This document shows, in pieces, positions 57,341 through 64,000 of a DNA stretch of 64,000 nt. The DNA comes from Metellina segmentata. Lineage: Eukaryota; Arthropoda; Arachnida; Araneae; Tetragnathidae. The position numbers were made by a program, and so were the translations under genes. The stretch lies in contig OX375883.1 in assembly GCA_947359465.1 (NCBI GenBank), positions 16,184,088 through 16,248,087 of the forward strand. The letters are read 5' to 3'. Under the pieces are notes generated by a model. That model had not been told where the DNA came from, did no database searches, and was given only the letters and a program-made list of their open reading frames with translations. Within the stretch, counting starts at the first letter, position 1; every line of letters begins with the position of its first letter.

Positions 57341-57790
57341 TTTGAACACAACGGGGTATTGACGACGGTCCGGGATCAGTCTCCTAATGGAAAGATCCGA
57401 GGACAATACGTAATTTTGAACACAACGGGCTATTGACGACGGTCCGGGATCAATCTCCTAATGGAAAGATCCGAGGATAACTACATGTAATTTTGAACCA
57501 CGGTCAGATGACGTGGCAACACCTGAGCTGGCACCCCACTCTCCAAGCTTGAGCACCAACCCAACGTGAGGACTCTCGGCCACAACAGATTTAAGCTGCA
57601 CCAGCCGCCTTTATACCTTATGCTTACAAACATCCATGCCTTGACGCTTTATCGAAACAGGCACCTTCCGATCTAAAGGCTAACACCATAACGTTTAGAC
57701 AGGTTGGTAGGCGGTGTTGTCCACGGCTCCTTTTGGACTGATTTGGGCCTTCTTCAATAGACTGTTGTGTTGCTCCAGTAAGACGTTAAT

Positions 57791-58018
57791 TAAAATATAT
57801 ACATACCACCTTTTATCAAAGTTAGAAGGTTTGGTTGATTTTCATGAAGCAATGTCCTCAACGGGACCTTGTGCAAGATATATAGCTATAAAGGATGCGA
57901 CATCGACAGCAAAACATCTTTTTTTTTAAACATCAATTTTCAAAATTAAACCATCGATGTTTTTATAACAATAATTATTGTTAGTTATTATTAATTATTT
58001 ATCAATATATTATGGGGA
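57791..58018. other. Spacer between arrays, with an ATCGATG-MITE fragment
   Basis: 57892-57962 carries 'ggatgcgacatcgacagcaa' and 'ccatcgatgtttt', a truncated copy of the hAT-type MITE. The remainder is AT-rich (ATT/TTA repeats) and looks unique. Confidence 0.6.
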
Positions 58019-61000
58019 GGTAATGGTAATGGTAATTGTAGTTAACGTCGTACTAGAGCAACACAACGGGCTATTGACGACGGTCCGGGATCAATATCCT
58101 AATGGAAAGATCCGAGACAATACGTAATTTTGAACACAACGGGCTATTGACGACGGTCCGGGATCAATCTCCTAATGGAAAGATCCGAGGACAATACGTA
58201 ATTTTGAACACAACGGGATATTGACGACGGTCCGGGATCAATCTCCTAATGGAAAGATCCGAGGACAATACGTAATTTTGAACACAACGGGCTATTGACG
58301 ACGGTCCGGGATCAGTCTCCTAATGGAAAGATCCGAGGACAATACGTAATTTTGAACACAACGGGCTATTGACGACGGTCCGGGATCAATCTCCTGATGG
58401 AAAGATCCGAGGACAATACGTAATTTTGAACACAACGGGCTATTGACGACGGTCCGGGATCAATCTCCTGATGGAAAGATCCGAGGACAATACGTAATTT
58501 TGAACACAACGGGCTATTGACCGCGGTCCGGGATCAATCTCCTGATGGAAAGATCCGAGGACAATACGTAATTTTGAACACAACGGGCTATTGACGACGG
58601 TCCGGGATCAATCTCCTGATGGAAAGATCCGAGGACAATACGTAATTTTGAACACAACGGGCTATTGACGACGGTCCGGGATCAATCTCCTGATGGAAAG
58701 ATCCGAGGACAATACGTAATTTTGAACACAACGGGCTAGTGACGACGGTCCGGGATCAATATCCTGATGGAAAGATCCGAGGACAATACGTAATTTTGAA
58801 CACAACGGGCTATTGACGACGGTCCGGGATCAATATCCTGATGGAAAGATCCGAGGACAATACGTAATTTTGAACACAACGGGCTATTGACGACGGTCCG
58901 GGATCAATCTCCTGATGGAAAGATCCGAGGACAATACGTAATTTTGAACACAACGGGCTATTGACGACGGTCCGGGATCAATCTCCTGATGGAAAGATCC
59001 GAGGACAATACGTAATTTTGAACACAACGGGCTATTGACGACGGTCCGGGATCAATCTCCTGATGGAAAGATCCGAGGACAATACGTAATTTTGAACACA
59101 ACGGGCTAGAGACGAAGGTCCGGGATCAATCTCCTAATGGAAAGATCCGAGGACAATACGTAATTTTGAACACAACGGGCTAGTGACGACGGTCCGGGAT
59201 CAATCTCCTAATAGAAAGATCCGAGACAATACGTAATTTTGAACACAACGGGCTATTGCGACGGTCCGGGATCAATCTCCTAATGGAATGATCCGAGGAC
59301 AATACGTAATTTTGAACACAACGGGCTATTGACGACGGTCCGGGATCAATCTCCTAATGGAAAGATCCGAGGACAATACGTAATTTTGAACACATCGGGC
59401 TATTGACGACGGTCCGGGATCAATCTAATAATGGAAAGATCCGAGGACAATACGTAATTTTGAACACAGCGGGCTATTGACGACGGTCCGGGATCAATCT
59501 CCTAATGGAAAGATCCGAGGACAATACGTAATTTTGAACACAGCGGGCTATTGACGACGGTCCGGGATCAATCTCCTGATGGAAAGATCCGAGGACTATA
59601 CGTAATTTTAAACACAACGGGCTATTGACGACGGTCCGGGATCAATCTCCTAATGGAAAGATCCGAGGACAATACGTAATTTTGAACACAACGGGCTATT
59701 GACGACGGTCCGGGATCAATCTCCTGATGGAAAGATCCGAGGACAATACGTAATTTTGAACACAACGGGCTATTGACGACGGTCCGGGATCAATCTCTAA
59801 TGGAAAGATCCGAGACAATACGTAATTTTGAACACAACGGGCTAGTGACGACGGTCCGGGATCAATCTCCTAATGGAAAGATCCGAGGACAATACGTAAT
59901 TTTGAACACAACGGGCTATTGACGACGGTCCGGGATCAATCTCCTAATGGAAAGATCCCAGGACAATACGTAATTTTGAACACAACGGGATATTGACGAC
60001 GGTCCGGGATCAATCTCCTAATGGAAAGATCCGAGGACAATACGTAATTTTGAACACAACGGGCTATTGACGACGGTCCGGGATCAATCTCCTAATGGAA
60101 AGATCCGAGGACAATACGTAATTTTGAACACAACGGGCTAATGACGACGGTCCGGGATCAATCTCCTAATGGAAAGATCCGAGACAATACGTAATTTTGA
60201 ACACAACGGGCTAGTGACGACGGTCCGGGATCAATCTCCTGATGGAAAGATCCGAGGACAATACGTAATTTTGAACACAACGGGCTATTGACGACGGTCC
60301 GGGATCAATCTCCTGATGGAAAGATCCGAGGACAATACGTAATTTTGAACACAACGGGCTATTGACGACGGTCCGGGATCAATCTCCTGATGGAAAGATC
60401 CGAGGACAATACGTAATTTTGAACACAGCGGGCTATTGACGACGGTCCGGGATCAATCTCCTAATGGAAAGATCCGAGACAATACGTAATTTTGAACACA
60501 ACGGGCTATTGACGACGGTCCGGGATCAGTCTCCTAATGGAAAGATCCGAGACAATACGTAATTTTGAACACAACGGGCTAGTGACGACGGTCCGGGATC
60601 AGTCTCCTAATGGAAAGATCCGAGACAATACGTAATTTTGAACACAACGGGCTATTGACGACGGTCCGGGATCAATCTCCTAATGGAATGATCCGAGACA
60701 ATACGTAATTTTGAACACAACGGGCTAGTGACGACGGTCCGGGATCAATCTCCTGATGGAAAGATCCGAGGACAATACGTAATTTTGTACACAACGGGCT
60801 ATTGACGACGGTCCGGGATCAATCTCCTAATGGAAAGATCCGAGGACAATACGTAATTTTGAACACAACGGGCTATTGACGACGGTCCGGGATCAGTCTC
60901 CTAATGGAAAGATCCGAGACAATACGTAATTTTGAACACAACGGGCTATTGACGACGGTCCGGGATCAATCTCCTAATGGAAAGATCCGAGACAATACGT

Positions 61001-64000
61001 AATTTTGAACACAACGGGCTAGTGACGACGGTCCGGGATCAATCTCCTGATGGAAAGATCCGAGGACAATACGTAATTTTGAACACAACGGGCTATTGAC
61101 GACGGTCCGGGATCAATCTCCTGATGGAAAGATCCGAGGACAATACGTAATTTTGAACACAACGGGCTATTGACGACGGTCCGGGATCAATCTCCTGATG
61201 GAAAGATCCGAGGACAATACGTAATTTTGAACACAACGGGCTAGTGACGACGGTCCGGGATCAATCTCCTGATGGAAAGATCCGAGGACAATACGTAATT
61301 TTGAACACAACGGGCTAGTGACGACGGTCCGGGATCAATCTCCTGATGGAAAGATCCGAGGACAATACGTAATTTTGAACACAACGGGCTATTGACGACG
61401 GTCCGGGATCAATCTCCTGATGGAAAGATCCGAGGACAATACGTAATTTTGAACACAACGGGCTAGTGACGACGGTCCGGGATCAATCTCCTGATGGAAA
61501 GATCCGAGGACAATACGTAATTTTGAACACAACGGGCTATTGACGACGGTCCGGGATCAATCTCCTGATGGAAAGATCCGAGGACAATACGTAATTTTGA
61601 ACACAACGGGCTTATTGACGACGGTCCGGGATCAATCTCCTGATGGAAAGATCCGAGGACAATACGTAATTTTGAACACAGCGGGCTATTGACGACGGTC
61701 CGGGATCAATCTCCTGATGGAAAGATCCGAGGACAATACGTAATTTTGAACACAACGGGCTATTGACGACGGTCCGGGATCAATCTCCTAATGGAAAGAT
61801 CCGAGACAATACGTAATTTTGAACACAACGGGCTATTGACGACGGTCCGGGATCAATCTCCTAATGGAAAGATCCGAGGACAATACGTAATTTTGAACAC
61901 AACGGGATATTGACGACGGTCCGGGATCAATCTCCTAATGGAAAGATCCGAGGACAATACGTAATTTTGAACACAACGGGCTATTGACGACGGTCCGGGA
62001 TCAGTCTCCTAATGGAAAGATCCGAGGACAATACGTAATTTTGAACACAACGGGCTATTGACGACGGTCCGGGATCAATCTCCTGATGGAAAGATCCGAG
62101 GACAATACGTAATTTTGAACACAACGGGCTATTGACGACGGTCCGGGATCAATCTCCTAATGGAAAGATCCGAGACAATACGTAATTTTGAACACAACGG
62201 GCTAGTGACGACGGTCCGGGATAAATCTCCTAATGGAAAGATCCGAGGACAATACGTAATTTTGAACACAACGGGCTATTGACGACGGTCCGGGATCAAT
62301 CTCCTAATGGAAAGATCCGAGGACAATACGTAATTTTGAACACAACGGGATATTGACGACGGTCCGGGATCAATCTCCTAATGGAAAGATCCGAGGACAA
62401 TACGTAATTTTGAACACAACGGGCTATTGACGACGGTCCGGGATCAATCTCCTAATGGAAAGATCCGAGGACAATACGTAATTTTGAACACAACGGGCTA
62501 TTGACGACGGTCCGGGATCAGTCTCCTAATGGAAAGATCCGAGGACAGTACGTAATTTTGAACACAACGGGATATTGACGACGGTCCGGGATCAATCTCC
62601 TAATGGAAAGATCCGAGGACAATACGTAATTTTGAACACAACGGGCTATTGACGACGGTCCAGGATTAATCTCCTAATGGAAAGATCCGAGGACAATACG
62701 TAATTTTGAACACAACGGGATATTGACGACGGTCCGGGATCAATCTCCTAATGGAAAGATCCGAGGACAATACGTAATTTTGAACACAACGGGCTATTGA
62801 CGACGGTCCGGGATCAATCTCCTGATGGAAAGATCCGAGGACAATACGTAATTTTGAACACAACGGGCTATTGACGACGGTCCGGGATCAATCTCCTGAT
62901 GGAAAGATCCGAGGACAATACGTAATTTTGAACACAACGGGCTAGAGACGAAGGTCCGGGATCAATCTCCTAATGGAAAGATCCGAGGACAATACGTAAT
63001 TTTGAACACAACGGGCTAGTGACGACGGTCCGGGATCAATCTCCTAATAGAAAGATCCGAGACAATACGTAATTTTGAACACAACGGGCTATTGCGACGG
63101 TCCGGGATCAATCTCCTAATGGAATGATCCGAGGACAATACGTAATTTTGAACACAACGGGCTATTGACGACGGTCCGGGATCAATCTCCTAATGGAAAG
63201 ATCCGAGGACAATACGTAATTTTGAACACATCGGGCTATTGACGACGGTCCGGGATCAATCTAATAATGGAAAGATCCGAGGACAATACGTAATTTTGAA
63301 CACAGCGGGCTATTGACGACGGTCCGGGATCAATCTCCTAATGGAAAGATCCGAGGACAATACGTAATTTTGAACACAGCGGGCTATTGACGACGGTCCG
63401 GGATCAATCTCCTGATGGAAAGATCCGAGGACTATACGTAATTTTAAACACAACGGGCTATTGACGACGGTCCGGGATCAATCTCCTAATGGAAAGATCC
63501 GAGGACAATACGTAATTTTGAACACAACGGGCTATTGACGACGGTCCGGGATCAATCTCCTGATGGAAAGATCCGAGGACAATACGTAATTTTGAACACA
63601 ACGGGCTATTGACGACGGTCCGGGATCAATCTCTAATGGAAAGATCCGAGACAATACGTAATTTTGAACACAACGGGCTAGTGACGACGGTCCGGGATCA
63701 ATCTCCTAATGGAAAGATCCGAGGACAATACGTAATTTTGAACACAACGGGCTATTGACGACGGTCCGGGATCAATCTCCTAATGGAAAGATCCCAGGAC
63801 AATACGTAATTTTGAACACAACGGGATATTGACGACGGTCCGGGATCAATCTCCTAATGGAAAGATCCGAGGACAATACGTAATTTTGAACACAACGGGC
63901 TATTGACGACGGTCCGGGATCAATCTCCTAATGGAAAGATCCGAGGACAATACGTAATTTTGAACACAACGGGCTAATGACGACGGTCCGGGATCAATCT
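58019..64000 (-). mobile_element. Second array-bearing SINE, runs off the window
   Basis: Opens with a textbook SINE 3' end on the minus strand: (taatgg) tail, 'gttaacgtcgtactagagca', then 'acacaacggg'. The 74-bp array starts at 58062 and fills the rest. Its head and outer TSD are beyond 64000. The tail sequence differs from that of array 1, so this is a separate insertion site. Confidence 0.88.
58062..64000 (-). repeat. 74-bp satellite array 2 (>=80 units)
   Basis: Same unit and variants as array 1. Markers align with array 1 at +6472 bp ('gaccgcgg' 52047/58519, 'ctagagacgaagg' 52634/59106, 'ctaatgacg' 53666/60138). They repeat inside array 2 at +3836 bp ('ctagagacgaagg' 59106/62942, 'attgcgacgg' 59255/63091, 'ctaatgacg' 60138/63974). 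Near 61.6-62.7 kb it instead follows the 55.7-57.3 kb block of array 1, with one extra 74-bp unit ('acgggcttat' 61606, 'ccaggattaa' 62660). Confidence 0.95.

Larger units (their letters stand above)
42873..57497 (-). repeat. 74-bp SINE-derived satellite array 1 (~198 units)
   Basis: Unit 'cacaacgggctattgacgac' through 'gtaattttgaa'; starts at 42873, 42947, 43021 and onward every 74 bp, with 73-bp variants ('ccgagacaat' for 'ccgaggacaat'). 14,625 bp divided by 74 gives about 198 copies (not counted one by one). The unit is the reverse complement of the SINE segment from 'ttcaaaattacg' to 'agcccgttgtg'. Recurrent variants: 'ctagtgacg', 'cacagcggg', 'cacatcggg', 'gactatacg', 'cctaatgg'. The early part (43-45.7 kb) is mostly the 'cctgatgg' type; later parts are mixed and ordered in blocks. 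No coding potential since 74 is not divisible by three. Confidence 0.97.
42828..57712 (-). mobile_element. SINE copy inflated to 14.9 kb by an internal satellite
   Basis: Read on the minus strand, 57712-57498 is an ordinary SINE head and body ('aggcggctggtgcagcttaa', 'gagagtggggtgccagctca'). 57497-42873 is the 74-bp array. 42872-42828 is the SINE 3' end and tail ('ggtatagtgcggcattaatt', taagg repeats). A 14-15-bp direct repeat flanks the whole (ggtgttgtcccacgg at 42813-42827; ggtgttgtccacgg at 57713-57726). Confidence 0.92.
42628..57790 (+). mobile_element. Old SINE of the second head type, split by the array-bearing SINE
   Basis: 42640-42827 has a head reading 'aaccggaggtttgcgagttc', then body to 'gtggtgttgtcccacgg'. 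It resumes at 57713 with 'ggtgttgtccacggctcc' and ends 'tgttgctccagtaagacgtt'. Only these flanks belong to it; what lies between is the younger SINE and its array. Confidence 0.8.

Noticed and set aside
45418..62863. Minus-strand frames of ~65 codons in the 74-bp arrays (45418-45615, 62666-62863)
   Set aside because: They arise from local variant units that remove a stop. The 74-bp period shifts frame each unit, so no long protein can exist.
42873..64000. CRISPR-like array
   Set aside because: Units are contiguous copies with no unique spacers, 74 bp long, SINE-derived, in a eukaryotic context.
42873..64000. Centromeric satellite with CENP-B box
   Set aside because: I looked for the CENP-B box pattern in the unit and did not find it. 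A centromeric role cannot be claimed from sequence alone.
1..64000. LTR retrotransposon or integrated virus
   Set aside because: I saw no long terminal direct repeats, primer-binding site, protease/integrase motifs or viral structural genes.

Overview
This is a repeat-dominated stretch of a nuclear genome, almost certainly from an arthropod. The reasons are: spliced eukaryotic exons with GT-AG borders; a BET-family C-terminus ending in an arthropod-like way; and a transposon load of Tc1, DD41D mariner, KIAA1586-like hAT, Tigger, piggyBac, Helitron and a non-LTR element with an RNase H domain. Nothing here fixes the class; a polyneopteran insect or an arachnid would both fit. No family was checked by a search, so all assignments rest on recognised motifs, termini and target-site duplications (TSDs).

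Only two host-gene pieces are supported. (1) The last two exons of a flavin-containing monooxygenase (FMO), plus strand, 926-1388 and 5693-6102, joined across a 4.3-kb intron. The exons are strikingly GC-rich against AT-rich surroundings. The intron holds a 114-bp higher-order minisatellite (1431-3304) and a foldback element with ~400-bp arms (4390-5480). (2) A C-terminal coding fragment of a BET bromodomain protein (BRD4/fs(1)h type) at 27739-28413, plus strand, possibly a terminal exon, possibly a decaying copy.

Layout: 1-700 inverted repeat; 0.9-6.1 kb FMO 3' end; 6.3-8.7 kb SINE cluster; 8.8-14.5 kb Tc1 element split by a 4.5-kb hAT, itself hit by a LINE fragment, a 52-bp SINE stub and two MITEs; 14.5-17.8 kb unclassified DNA transposon with long TIRs; 17.9-19.5 kb Helitron; 19.9-27.5 kb SINEs, hATs and a mariner; 27.7-28.4 kb BET fragment; 29.6-30.4 and 35.0-35.7 kb two copies of one MITE; 31.3-34.2 kb SINEs and a Tigger; 36.2-38.3 kb short tandem repeats split by a nearly intact DD41D mariner; 38.6-38.9 kb mini-hairpin cluster; 39.7-40.2 kb piggyBac-type MITE; 40.6-42.6 kb SINE split by a hAT-type MITE that has internally amplified a 184-bp unit; 42.8-57.7 kb a SINE whose 74-bp internal segment is amplified about 198-fold; 58.0-64.0 kb a second SINE bearing the same array, running off the window.

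The main discovery is satellite birth inside single retrotransposon copies. The 74-bp satellite that fills about a third of the window is the reverse complement of an internal segment of the resident tRNA-derived SINE. The larger array is still bracketed by that SINE's own head and tail, and outside those by a 14-15-bp TSD in an older SINE, so the array grew in place after insertion. The two arrays share blocks of variant repeats at fixed offsets (1551, 3836, 6472 bp), evidence of segmental amplification and exchange, or of assembly error, which long reads would settle.
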